From the NCBI RefSeq assembly GCF_014145325.1, contig NZ_JACHTF010000004.1, positions 124,001 to 188,000 on the forward strand: a DNA stretch of 64,000 nt, read 5' to 3'. Origin of the DNA: Marilutibacter spongiae (GTDB lineage Bacteria; Pseudomonadota; Gammaproteobacteria; Xanthomonadales; Xanthomonadaceae). Every line of letters starts with the position of its first letter. Position 1 is the first letter of the stretch. This document shows positions 17,768 through 28,691 of the stretch, piece after piece. A model generated the notes under the pieces. That model saw nothing but the letters and a program-made list of their open reading frames with translations. It was not told the DNA's origin and did not search any database. Both the position numbers and the translations under genes were made by a program.

Positions 17768-19537
17768 ATGAGGCTCGCCCCGCTGATCCTGGGCCTTGCG
17801 CTGGTGCTGGGACCCGAGGCCGGCCTGTCGGCGCCGCCGGACTTCCAGTCGCGGCTGGAAGAAGCCGACGCGATCCGCAGCGCCGATCCTGCCGCGTTCG
17901 TGCGGGCGCTCGACGCGCTCGACGCGCGGATCGACGAGGCCGATACCCGACAGCGGCAGCACCTGCAGTTGCTGCACGCCTACCGGGAGGCCTTCAAGGG
18001 CGACTTCGACGGCGCCGTCGCCCTGGCCCGCCAGCTCCACGCCGAGGCACGGGACCCCGAGGTCAAGCTGCGTTCGTCCCTGCTGATCGCCAACAGCGCC
18101 GCCGCAACCCGGAACTTCGCGCTGGGGCTGTCGCACCTGGAGCAGTCGCTGGCCGCGACCGGCGCCGCGGATGCCGACCCCCGGTTGCGCGAACAGGCGC
18201 TCGCCGTGGCGACGATCCTCTACAACCAGTTCAGCAAGTACGAGCTCAGCCGCCAGTACGCCGACCAGCTCATCGCCTCGACCACGGATCCGCGGACGCG
18301 TTGCATTGCCCGGCAGCAGCGCCTGAGTGCGTTGCGGGGCCTGGGCTCGTGGCCCGCCGACCCCGCCGAGGTCCAGGAGGCGCTGGCCGGTTGCGAAGCG
18401 ATCGGCGAGAAGGTCTTCGTGAGCTTCATCCGCATCGAGATGGCCCGCCACATGGCGGCGACCGGCGATCGCGACGGCGCCGAGAAGCTGCTCTCCCGTC
18501 ACCTGCGAGAGGCCGAGGCCGCCGGTTACGCGCGCCTGATCAGCGAGTTCCGCTCCCTGCTCGCCGGCTACCGGCTGGAGAAGGACGACCTTGCCAACGC
18601 GCGCAAGCTGGCGCGTTCGGCGCTGGACATCGATGCCGACAGCAGCGCTTCGCTGCCCAAGGTCGAGGCCCTGGAAGTGCTGTACCGGGTCGCCGAGCGC
18701 GAGGGCAACCTGCCCGCCGCCCTGGACTACTACCGCCAGTACGCGCAGGCCGACAAGACCTACCTGGACGACGTGATGGTGCGCGAACTGGCCTTCCAGC
18801 AGAGCCGCAACGAGGTGCAGCAGAAGGACCAGGCGATCGCCCTGCTGAGCAAGCAGAACCAGGTCCTGAAACTGGAACAGGAAGTCGCCCGCACGTCGGC
18901 GCAGAACACACGCCTGCTGCTCCTGCTGCTGGCGGTCGTGCTCGCCGCCATCGGCTACTGGGCCTACAAGATCAAGCGCGTGCAGACCCGCTTCCGCATC
19001 CTGGCCCAGACCGACGGCTTGACCGGGATCGCCAACCGGCGGCATTTCCGCAGCCAGGCCGAGGCCCTCCTCGCGGACTGCGAGGCCGCCGGGCGGAGCG
19101 CCGCGCTGGTCCTGCTGGACCTGGACAACTTCAAGCACATCAACGACCAGCACGGCCACGCCGCCGGCGACTGGGTCCTCAAGCAGGTGGCCGATGCCTG
19201 CCACGCCGCCTGTCGCGAGGGCGACCTGTGCGGGCGCCTGGGCGGCGAGGAGTTCGGCATCCTGTCCTGCGGCGCGGACGGCGACGCCGCCGAGGCCATC
19301 GCCCAGCGCTGCCGCGAGCGGCTGGCCGCCATCGACACCGGCCTCATCCACCACGCCATGCCGATCACCGCCAGCTTCGGTTGCACGACGACCGCGGTGT
19401 CGGGGCATGCCTTCGAGACCATGTTCGCGCACGCAGACGAGGCCATGTACCTGGCCAAGAATTCCGGTCGCGACCAGGTGCGCACGCACGCCGTGCGCAC
19501 CGGGGACGGTGGATCGAGGCCCGCGATCACGGCCTGA
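17768..19537 (+). CDS. Membrane diguanylate cyclase with TPR-like periplasmic sensor
   Basis: Makes cyclic-di-GMP from two GTP. The 589-residue chain has a signal peptide (residues 1-22), about 350 residues of helical TPR-type repeats facing the periplasm, a coiled-coil stretch, one membrane helix (about 383-402, LLLLLLAVVLAAIGYWAY) and a C-terminal GGDEF domain with the active motif GGEEF (492-496). The product-inhibition site RxxD is present (R483-E-G-D486), as are DGLTGIANRR and the closing DEAMYLAKNSGRD. It lies 122 nt after the peptide gene with no visible terminator, so co-transcription with the borosin pair is possible. It is convergent with crbS. Confidence 0.9.
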   Translation: MRLAPLILGLALVLGPEAGLSAPPDFQSRLEEADAIRSADPAAFVRALDALDARIDEADTRQRQHLQLLHAYREAFKGDFDGAVALARQLHAEARDPEVKLRSSLLIANSAAATRNFALGLSHLEQSLAATGAADADPRLREQALAVATILYNQFSKYELSRQYADQLIASTTDPRTRCIARQQRLSALRGLGSWPADPAEVQEALAGCEAIGEKVFVSFIRIEMARHMAATGDRDGAEKLLSRHLREAEAAGYARLISEFRSLLAGYRLEKDDLANARKLARSALDIDADSSASLPKVEALEVLYRVAEREGNLPAALDYYRQYAQADKTYLDDVMVRELAFQQSRNEVQQKDQAIALLSKQNQVLKLEQEVARTSAQNTRLLLLLLAVVLAAIGYWAYKIKRVQTRFRILAQTDGLTGIANRRHFRSQAEALLADCEAAGRSAALVLLDLDNFKHINDQHGHAAGDWVLKQVADACHAACREGDLCGRLGGEEFGILSCGADGDAAEAIAQRCRERLAAIDTGLIHHAMPITASFGCTTTAVSGHAFETMFAHADEAMYLAKNSGRDQVRTHAVRTGDGGSRPAITA

Positions 19538-19552
19538 GGCCGGATCCTCCGC

Positions 19553-22500
19553 TCAGCCGCGGGGCCCCTGCCGCTGGGCGGCGAGGAAGGCGCGCATGGA
19601 CGCGGGCTTGACCGGCTTGGTCAGCACGCGGCAGCCATGTTCGCGGGCGGCATGCTTGAGCGCGTCGCTGCCGTCGCCGGTCAGCAGCGCCGCCGGGAAA
19701 CCGTTGCCCAGGCGCGCGCGCAATGCATCGATCACCCCCAGCCCGTCCAGGCGATCGTGCAGGTGGTAGTCCACCAGCGCGACGTCGGGCGGCACGTCCA
19801 TGGCCGCGGCCGCCAGCGCCTCGTCGGTGTCGGTCGCGGTGAGCACCACCGCGCCCCAGCGCTGCAGCAGGGTGCGCATGCCGTCGAGGATCTCGCGGTC
19901 GTTGTCGACGCACAGCACGCGCAGCCCCGCCAGGGTGTCGGTGTCGCCGAGCGAGCGGGCGCTCGGCGCGCGCGGCGTGCCCAGGCCCTGGCCGAAGGGG
20001 ACGGTGATCGAGAAGACGCTGCCCGCCCCGACGCGGGAACGCACGCGCAAGGGGTGGTTGAGCGTGCGCGCGATGCGCTGGCAGATCGACAGGCCCAGCC
20101 CGAGGCCGCGCTCGGCGCCGTCGGTGGGCGCGTCGAAGCGGCGGAACTCGTCGAAGATCTGCGACAGGTGGTGCTCCGAGATGCCGGGACCGGTGTCCCA
20201 GACCTGCAGCTCGACCGCGCCGTCGCGCACGCGGGCGGCGATCAGTACGCCGCCGTCGCGCGTGTAGCGCAGGGCGTTGGCGAGGAAGTTCTGCAGCGCG
20301 CGGCGCAGCAGGCGGCGGTCGCTGCGCACCGGTCGCGGACGCTGCGGCGCGCGCACGCGCAGTTCGAGGCGATGGTTGGCGGCGACCGGTGCGTACTGCG
20401 CCACGAGTTCGCGCAGCAGCTCGTTGACGTCGAAGTCGACGATCTCCGGGCGCAGCGCGCCGGCGTCCAGGCGCGAGATGTCGAGCAGGCCGTCGAGCAG
20501 GTCCTCGGCGGCGCGCAGGGCGGCGTCGACGCGCTCGGCCAGACGGGTCTGCTCGGCGCTGTCGGTGCTGTCGCGCAGGGCCGTGGTGAACAGGCGCGCG
20601 GCGTTGAGCGGTTGCAGCACGTCGTGGCTGACCGCGGCCAGGAAGCGGGTCTTGGACTGCTGGGCGGCCTCGGCTTCGCGCGTGCGCAGTTCGACGCGTT
20701 GCTCCAGGGTCTCGTTGACGTCGCGCAGGGCCTGTTCGGCGCGCTTGTAGTCGGTGATGTCGCTGTAACTGGTGACATAGCCGCCGCCGGGGAGCGGGCG
20801 GCCGCGGACCTCGACCACCTGGCCGTTGTCGCGCAGGCGTTCGTAGACATAGGCCTGGCCCGCGCGCAGGTGCTCCAGCCGCCGGCGTACCTGCTCGTCG
20901 ATGTCGCCCTCGCCCATCTCGCCGCGCTCGGCGTTCCAGCGCAGCAGCTCGTGCACGGGGCGGCCCACGTAGAGCATGCCGTCGGGATAGTCGTAGAGCT
21001 CCTGGTACTGCCGGTTCCAGGCGACCAGGCGCAGCTCTGCGTCGACCACGCTGACGCCCTGGCTGATGTTCTCCAGGGTCGTGGACATGATCTGGCGGTT
21101 GAAGCGCAGTTCCTGGTTGGCCTCGTCGAGCAGGGCCACCACCTCGCCCAGCTCCATGCCCGAACCGCGCAGGGCGCTGGTGAGGGTCAGGCGGGCGGAG
21201 GCGGCACCGATCGCCGAGGCCAGCAGTCGCTCGGTGAACTGGGCCAGCGCGCGGTCGGCCGGCTGCGACGGCAGCCAGGGGCGGCCCTGCTGCTGGCAAT
21301 GGCTTTCGAAGGCGCGCCGCGCATGGCGCTCGCCGACGATGCGCTCGGCCAGCGCCAGCAGCTCGCCCGCGCGGACGTTGCCGGCCCAGCCGCCGGGCCC
21401 GAGCGCCGGACGTTGCGCGTAGGGGTCCAGGAAGGTGGTGGCGAGCAGCTGCTCCTGCAGGCGCGGGCGCTGCCGCATCGACATGAAGACGAACACGCCG
21501 ACGTTGAACAGCAGCGACCAGAACACGCCATGGGTCAGCGGGTCCCAGCCCTGCAGGCCGAACAGCTGCTGGGGCCGCAGCCAGGCCAGGCCATAAGGGC
21601 CGCGTTCGATCCAGTCCCCGGCCCAGGCGTTGCCGCCGAACCAGCCGCCGCCGGCCAGCAGCGGCAGCAGCAGGGTGTAGAACCAGACCACGGCGCCGGC
21701 CAGCAGGCCGCTGAACGCCCCCACCCGGCTCGCCCCCCGCCAGTAGAGGCCGCCGATCAGGGCCGGCGCGAACTGGGCGACCGCGGCGAAGGCGAGCAGG
21801 CCATGCTGGGCCAGGCCGCCGGCGTCCCCGCCGTCGCGCAGCAGGTCGCCGCGGTGGTAGGCGTACGCGAGCATCGCCAGCATGACGATGGTGATGCGGC
21901 GCACCCACAGGACCTGGCGATCGATCGCCGGGGTCTGGTGCAGGTCGCCGGCGCGCAGCAGCAAGGGCATGACCAGGTCGTTGCTGACCATCGTGGCGAG
22001 GGCGACGCTGGCCACGATCACCATGCCGGTCGCCGCCGAGAAGCCGCCCACGTACACGAACATGGCCAGCAGGTCCTGGTCGAGCGCCAGCGGAAGCGCC
22101 AGCACGTAGCTGTCGGGCGAGACCGCACTGCCCGACAGCACGGCCCGCCCGGCCAGGGTGATCGGCACCACCAGCACGCTGATCAGCGCGAGGTAGCCGC
22201 CGAACATCCAGCGCGCGGTGCGGGCATCGGCCGGGTTCTGGCACTCGACCACCGCCATGTGGAACTGGCGCGGCAGGCACAGGATGGCAGTGAACGCGAG
22301 CAGGGTCTGGGCAACGAAGCCGGTCGGCAGCCCCGGGGCGAACACGACGTCGGCCGCCTGCACCACGCGCTGGCCCAGGTGCCCCGTGCCCGGCAGGTGG
22401 GCCATGGCGAACACGCCGATGGCGACGAAGGCGACCAGCTTGACCACCGATTCCAGCGCCACCGCCAGCACCATGCCGCGGTGGTGCTCGGTGGCGTCGA

Positions 22501-23038
22501 TCTGGCGGGTGCCGAACAGGATCGCGAAGGCCGCCAGCAGGATCGCGGTGTAGAAAGCGGGGTCGGACAGGGGCGGCGCGTTGGCCGGGATCCCGGCCAG
22601 CACGTCCACGCTCATCGCCACCGCCTTGAACTGCAGGGCGACGTAGGGCACCGCCGCGACCAGGGCCAGGATCGCCACCAGCGCCGCCAGCCCGGGCGCG
22701 CGCCCGTAGCGCGAGGACAGGAAGTCGGCGATGGACACGATCCGGTGCTCGCCGGAGATCAGCACCAGGCGCTCGAGTATCCGCCAGCCGAAGAAGAGCA
22801 GCAGCAGCGGGCCCAGGTAGATCGGCAGGAAGCCCATCCCCGTCCGCGCCGCGGTGCCGACCGCCCCGTAAAACGTCCAGGACGAGCAGTAGACCGCCAA
22901 GGCCAGCGAATAGACCGTCGGACGCAGCCAGCGATGGCGCGTCATCAGGGTGTTCGGACGGTCGCCGGCGTGGGCCACGCCGAACAGCAGCGCTACGTAG
23001 CCCAGCGAGACCAGCAGCAGCACCCAACCCGGGATCAA
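19553..23038 (-). CDS. crbS: CrbS-like hybrid: SLC5 transporter domain + PAS + histidine kinase + receiver
   Basis: An 1161-residue sensor. The N-terminal half is a complete SSS/SLC5-type membrane domain (IPGWVLLLVSLGYVALLFGVAH first; ALAVYCSSWTFYGAVG; SIADFLSSRYG). Then come a PAS domain (ISQGVSVVDAELRLVAWN), a histidine-kinase dimerisation helix with AAVSHDVLQPLNAARLF, an ATPase domain (VWDTGPGI, GLGLGLSICQRI) and a C-terminal receiver (LRVLCVDNDREIL, VALVDYHLHD). It probably senses acetate or a related flux and controls acs through CrbR. TTG at 23038 is chosen because the first membrane helix starts there; upstream in-frame starts give a long basic low-complexity leader. The TTG overlaps the stop of a 6-codon mini-ORF (TTGA). 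Confidence 0.88.
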   Translation of the reverse strand: MIPGWVLLLVSLGYVALLFGVAHAGDRPNTLMTRHRWLRPTVYSLALAVYCSSWTFYGAVGTAARTGMGFLPIYLGPLLLLFFGWRILERLVLISGEHRIVSIADFLSSRYGRAPGLAALVAILALVAAVPYVALQFKAVAMSVDVLAGIPANAPPLSDPAFYTAILLAAFAILFGTRQIDATEHHRGMVLAVALESVVKLVAFVAIGVFAMAHLPGTGHLGQRVVQAADVVFAPGLPTGFVAQTLLAFTAILCLPRQFHMAVVECQNPADARTARWMFGGYLALISVLVVPITLAGRAVLSGSAVSPDSYVLALPLALDQDLLAMFVYVGGFSAATGMVIVASVALATMVSNDLVMPLLLRAGDLHQTPAIDRQVLWVRRITIVMLAMLAYAYHRGDLLRDGGDAGGLAQHGLLAFAAVAQFAPALIGGLYWRGASRVGAFSGLLAGAVVWFYTLLLPLLAGGGWFGGNAWAGDWIERGPYGLAWLRPQQLFGLQGWDPLTHGVFWSLLFNVGVFVFMSMRQRPRLQEQLLATTFLDPYAQRPALGPGGWAGNVRAGELLALAERIVGERHARRAFESHCQQQGRPWLPSQPADRALAQFTERLLASAIGAASARLTLTSALRGSGMELGEVVALLDEANQELRFNRQIMSTTLENISQGVSVVDAELRLVAWNRQYQELYDYPDGMLYVGRPVHELLRWNAERGEMGEGDIDEQVRRRLEHLRAGQAYVYERLRDNGQVVEVRGRPLPGGGYVTSYSDITDYKRAEQALRDVNETLEQRVELRTREAEAAQQSKTRFLAAVSHDVLQPLNAARLFTTALRDSTDSAEQTRLAERVDAALRAAEDLLDGLLDISRLDAGALRPEIVDFDVNELLRELVAQYAPVAANHRLELRVRAPQRPRPVRSDRRLLRRALQNFLANALRYTRDGGVLIAARVRDGAVELQVWDTGPGISEHHLSQIFDEFRRFDAPTDGAERGLGLGLSICQRIARTLNHPLRVRSRVGAGSVFSITVPFGQGLGTPRAPSARSLGDTDTLAGLRVLCVDNDREILDGMRTLLQRWGAVVLTATDTDEALAAAAMDVPPDVALVDYHLHDRLDGLGVIDALRARLGNGFPAALLTGDGSDALKHAAREHGCRVLTKPVKPASMRAFLAAQRQGPRG

Positions 23039-23055
23039 AGGCGGCCCACCCCCAT
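23035..23055 (-). other. Mini-ORF overlapping the crbS start
   Basis: On the minus strand ATG GGG GTG GGC CGC CTT TGA encodes MGVGRL and stops within the crbS TTG start codon (TTGA overlap). It lies 12 nt after a -10-like TACACT (23068-23073). Translational coupling of crbS to this mini-ORF is inferred. Confidence 0.35.
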
Positions 23056-23646
23056 GAGAAGGCGTCGAGTGTAGACCGGCGCCGGCCCCCCTGCGTCCCC
23101 CGGGGCGGCGTTGCCGTCCGCGCGGCGGCGCCCTCGGTGGGCGCCGCGAGGCCGGCCGCCGGGCGCCCGCCGCGAGCGCCGCGGTCATCGCCACCACGCC
23201 GAATGGCACATGACGCGGACAGGCTTTTTCAGTCGATTTTCACGCAAACCCCTGTTAAGGAAGGGTTTTTAGTGATGTGAATCACGAAATGAGCTCGATT
23301 TTAGAAGTTTTTGAGGAAAACAAAGAGGTCTCCAGCCCCTCACTCGGCGTACACCTGTCCTCGGCTCGTCGACACATGAACGACCTGACCCATGCATCAG
23401 GTCCGTGTTGCGAATCACTCACCACTGCCAGGGACGTGGTGGCCAGGGACTCTTCGGGAATGGAACTCCGATCGCGGGTGGCGGCAGGACCGCTGCCACC
23501 CGCGGTCACCTTCATGCAGAAAAAATGTGATGGCGAGATGCCGGCCACAGGGGGAGTGGCATCGCCGTTGTCGTAACGCCATCGATTGATCCGGTTCCAG
23601 TTTTCGTCCGGCGCCACTTGGCCCCGGACCACCATCGGGGAAACAG
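23039..23646. promoter_or_regulatory. Control region between crbS and the S8 protease gene
   Basis: No gene is supported in about 600 bp. The crbS-proximal part is GC-rich and holds the crbS -10 box (23068-23073). From 23221 to 23330 the DNA becomes AT-rich and includes a hairpin AAACCC/GGGTTT (23246-23268) and a CRP/Clp-like palindrome (23272-23285). A long leader of about 360 nt precedes the protease ATG and contains a small hairpin GACCTGA/TCAGGTC (23382-23403). Confidence 0.55.
23272..23285. promoter_or_regulatory. CRP/Clp-like site upstream of the S8 protease
   Basis: GTGA-N6-TCAC with outer bases A and G: 8 of 10 positions of the CRP consensus TGTGA-N6-TCACA. The same bases also read as GTGAT-N4-ATCAC, close to an FNR-type half-site spacing. 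It lies in the AT-rich part of the protease control region. Confidence 0.45.
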
Positions 23647-25752
<2,106 letters not shown>

Positions 25753-25840
25753 TACGGCTTCCCATGTCGTCTTCCAAGCAGTAGATACGCATTTTCCCGG
25801 GCATGGACTGACCCGGTTGACCGGATCCCGGTCATTTTGA

Positions 25841-25866
25841 CGCCCCGGCCCCTGCCGGGGCGTTCT
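25841..25866 (+). terminator. Terminator after the S8 protease
   Basis: CGCCCCGG (25841-25848) and CCGGGGCG (25855-25862) with a 6-nt loop, followed by TTCTT, about 90 nt after the stop codon. Confidence 0.6.
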
Positions 25867-25935
25867 TGCATCCGCGGTGGGGCCCGTCGAAAGTCGGGCA
25901 TGCAGCCGCGCGCCCGAAGTGGCAGGCTGCAGGCC

Positions 25936-27768
25936 ATGGACAGCGTGCCCGGCCTCGACCTGAGCCAGCCTCCCTTCGACCTGCTCGACGCCGGCCAGCA
26001 ATCCCGCCTGCGCGCGGCGGTGGACATGGGCTTCCACCCCGCCGGCACGACGATCCTCGACGCCGGGAGCGACTCCCCGCACGTGCACGTGATCCTCAAG
26101 GGCGTGGTCCGGGCCTGGGACGAGCGCAGCGAGGGCGCCACCCTGTTCGCCGATTTCGGGCCGGGCGACCTGTTCGGCGCCTGGGCGGTGATCGCGGGGC
26201 GGGCGCGGCATCGTTACGTGGCCGAGGAGGACGTGCTCGACTTCCTGCTGCCGGCCGGGGTGTTCCGGCGACTGTTGGCCGACAACCCGGCGTTCGCGGC
26301 CTACTTCCACGAAGGACTGTCGCTCAAGCGACGCATCGCCGCCGGCGACCAGCAGCCGTCCGAGTTGTCCGAGCTGATGCTCACCCGGGTGCGCGACGCG
26401 CAGCTGGCGCCCGCGATCCGGATCGCCGCCGCGACACCGATCCGCGAAGCCGCCTCGCGCATGCGCGAAGCCCGCGTCGACTGCCTGCTGGTGGAAGGTC
26501 GCCGCGACGCGGATGCCGATCCACTGGGTATCGTCACCCGCACCGACCTGCTCGACGCGCTGGCGCTGGACGCACGGCCACCCGATGCCGCGGTCGGCCC
26601 GCTGGCGCGGCGGCCGGTGGTCGCGGTCCGCGCGAACGACGTGCTGTTCCAGGCGCTGGTGACGATGACCGAACACCACATCGAACGCGTGCTGGTCGAC
26701 GACGACGCCGAAGGCGTTCTCGGCACCCTGGGCATGGCCGAGGTGCTTGCGCACTACGCCAGCCACTCGCACCTGATCAGCCTGCGACTGGAGCGCGCGG
26801 CCACGCTGGACGACGTCAGCGCCGCCGCCCGCGAGATGACCACCCTCGTACGCCACCTGCACGCGCAGGGCGCGCGCATGAGCTACCTCATGGAGCTGGT
26901 CTCCGCGCTCAACGGCCGCATCCTCGGCCACGTCTTCGATGCGGTGGTGCCCGCGGCATTGCGCGAGCGCACCTGCCTGCTCGCGCTGGGCAGCGAGGGC
27001 CGTCGCGAGCAGATCCTCAAGACCGACCAGGACAACGCCCTGGTCCTGGCGGATGGCTTCGAGTGGGATGGCCTGGCCGACGCCATGCAGCGCTTCGGCG
27101 ATGCACTGGCCGACATCGGCTATCCCCCCTGCCCCGGCGGCGTGATGGTGCGCAATCCGGCCTGGCGCCTGGACGTCGCCGGCTGGCGGGGGCGGATCGA
27201 ACACTGGCGCCACGATCGCGACCCGGAAAGCGCGATGGCGCTGTCGATTGCCCTGGACGCGCGCCCGGTGGCCGGCAATCCCGCCCTGTTCGAGCCGGTG
27301 GGCGCGGCGATGGGCGCGCTCGGCCGCGACGAGATCCTGCTGCGCGAGCTGGCGCGCAGCACCCTCGCCTTCTCGACGCCGCTGACCCTGTTCGGGCGCA
27401 TGCGCGGGTCCGCCGAGGGCATCGACCTGAAGAAGGGCGGCATCTTCCCGCTGGTCCACGGCATCCGCGTGCTCGCCCTGCGCCATGGCGTGACGCGGCA
27501 CAACAGCTTCGACCGCTGCGCCGCGCTGATGCAGGCGGGCGCACTGTCGTCCGAACTCGGTCGCGACGTGCCGCAGGCACTGGCGGTGATGATGCGCATG
27601 CGCCTGGGCGCGCAGCTGCAGGCCCTCGCCGAGGGACGCGACGCCGACAATCGCGTGGACCCCGGCCGTCTCCGGCGCCTGGACCGCGAGCTGTTGCGCG
27701 ATGCGCTGCGGGTGGTGAACGCCTTCAAGGACCACCTGCGCGACAGCTTCCAGCTGCGGGCCGGATGA
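25936..27768 (+). CDS. Cyclic-nucleotide-binding/CBS/DUF294 nucleotidyltransferase-like signalling protein
   Basis: A 610-residue cytoplasmic protein. Order: cNMP-binding-type beta-barrel (about 1-130, VILKGVVRAWDERSEG, FGPGDLFGAWAVIAG); a pair of CBS domains (about 155-285); DUF294 nucleotidyltransferase-like domain (ALGSEGRREQILKTDQDNALVLAD, the GS...DxD metal pattern); C-terminal DUF294_C helical domain. The family resembles the uridylyl-transferase part of GlnD. In many proteobacteria this gene and a DnaQ-like exonuclease accompany the DUF4212/SSS acetate transporter, and both are present here. The role is probably regulatory. The ATG is chosen where the first domain begins; the stop overlaps the next gene (ATGA). 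Confidence 0.85.
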   Translation: MDSVPGLDLSQPPFDLLDAGQQSRLRAAVDMGFHPAGTTILDAGSDSPHVHVILKGVVRAWDERSEGATLFADFGPGDLFGAWAVIAGRARHRYVAEEDVLDFLLPAGVFRRLLADNPAFAAYFHEGLSLKRRIAAGDQQPSELSELMLTRVRDAQLAPAIRIAAATPIREAASRMREARVDCLLVEGRRDADADPLGIVTRTDLLDALALDARPPDAAVGPLARRPVVAVRANDVLFQALVTMTEHHIERVLVDDDAEGVLGTLGMAEVLAHYASHSHLISLRLERAATLDDVSAAAREMTTLVRHLHAQGARMSYLMELVSALNGRILGHVFDAVVPAALRERTCLLALGSEGRREQILKTDQDNALVLADGFEWDGLADAMQRFGDALADIGYPPCPGGVMVRNPAWRLDVAGWRGRIEHWRHDRDPESAMALSIALDARPVAGNPALFEPVGAAMGALGRDEILLRELARSTLAFSTPLTLFGRMRGSAEGIDLKKGGIFPLVHGIRVLALRHGVTRHNSFDRCAALMQAGALSSELGRDVPQALAVMMRMRLGAQLQALAEGRDADNRVDPGRLRRLDRELLRDALRVVNAFKDHLRDSFQLRAG

Positions 27769-28385
27769 TGTGGCCGGCCTGGCGACGCTGGCGCGACCGG
27801 CGCCTGCACGGGAACGGCCCCTGGGCGGCGCTGCTCGCCGCCCCGCCGGCCCGCCAGTGGGTGTCGCTGGACCTGGAGACCAGCGGCCTGGACCCGGGCC
27901 GCGACCGTATCCTGTCGATCGCCGCGGTGCCGATCGTCGAGGACCGGGTGTGCCTGTCGCAGCGCTTCGAGGCGATCGTCAGGCCCGCGGTCGACGCCGC
28001 GCCACCCGACCTGGACGCGCTGCGCCACCATCGGCTGCGGCCGCAGGACCTCGCCGGCGGCCTGGCGCTGCACGATGCCGTGGCGGGGCTGTTGGACTGG
28101 CTCGGGCCGCGGCCGCTGGTCGGCTACCGCATCGGCTTCGATGTCGCCATGCTCGACCGCGTGGTCCCCGGGATCACCGGTTTCGCACTGCCCAATCGCC
28201 GCATCGACATCGCCGCGCGCTACCGCGCCCGCCATCGGCATCGGGCCCCGGACGCGGCGATCGACGAGACCGGCTTCGAGGCGCTCGCCGCCGTCCTGGG
28301 CGTTCCCCAGCTGGGCCGCCACACCGCGCTGGGCGACGCGACCACGGCGGCGCTGTGCTGGCTCGCGCTGCAGGCGGGACGCTGA
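27765..28385 (+). CDS. DnaQ-like 3'-5' exonuclease
   Basis: A 206-residue protein with the DEDD exonuclease motifs: SLDLETSGLDP (ExoI, residues about 34-44), VGYRIGFDVAML (ExoII) and HTALGDATTAALCWLAL (ExoIII, with the HxxxxD pair). It starts inside the stop of the DUF294 gene (ATGATG at 27765; either ATG may be used), so the two are co-translated. This pairing with a cNMP/CBS/DUF294 protein beside acetate transporter genes is recurrent. Its role in acetate physiology is not known to me. Confidence 0.85.
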   Translation: MMWPAWRRWRDRRLHGNGPWAALLAAPPARQWVSLDLETSGLDPGRDRILSIAAVPIVEDRVCLSQRFEAIVRPAVDAAPPDLDALRHHRLRPQDLAGGLALHDAVAGLLDWLGPRPLVGYRIGFDVAMLDRVVPGITGFALPNRRIDIAARYRARHRHRAPDAAIDETGFEALAAVLGVPQLGRHTALGDATTAALCWLALQAGR

Positions 28386-28691
28386 AGGCCCGCCCGGGCC
28401 GATGCGACGGGCCAGGCGCTCGACGCCCAACCCTGTGAAATCAATCACATTTTTTGGCGCCAAGATTTATTTGATTTGACCCCCGATGGTGTCCGCGGTA
28501 ACTGATGGGGGTGGGGTCCTCGTCGCAGGCGCGGCGATGCCCCGCCCCAGCGCCAGCGTTGCGCCCGGACCGGGCGGAGCCCGGCATGGCCCCGCGGGGC
28601 CCAACCACGCATCCCCCTGCCGTTGGCGCAGACCGCGCAGGCGATGCGTCAGGTGGCCGATCCGCCACCTTCATTGTGAAAAGGGAGAGAC
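28386..28691. promoter_or_regulatory. Control region of the S1 protease gene
   Basis: A 306-bp gap without a gene. It has a short AT-rich block (28434-28490) with a perfect CRP/Clp consensus site and the palindrome TTGGCGCCAA (28453-28462). About 240 nt of GC-rich leader follow, ending in AGGGAGAGAC before ATG 28692. No clear -35/-10 pair was found. Confidence 0.55.
28434..28449. promoter_or_regulatory. Consensus CRP/Clp binding site upstream of the S1 protease
   Basis: TGTGA-AATCAA-TCACA is a perfect match to the CRP consensus TGTGA-N6-TCACA. The Xanthomonas/Lysobacter homologue Clp binds the same sequence and controls extracellular enzymes. It is placed 243 bp before the protease ATG. Confidence 0.7.

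Noticed and set aside
17649-17771. 40-codon open frame between the peptide gene and the diguanylate cyclase gene (MRLATRYV...)
   Set aside because: No ribosome binding site; Pro/Gly/Arg-rich end; its stop overlaps the cyclase start only by chance of ATGA.
19637-23074. Long plus-strand open frame opposite crbS
   Set aside because: Shadow of a hybrid kinase with all expected motifs on the minus strand; the product is compositionally biased.
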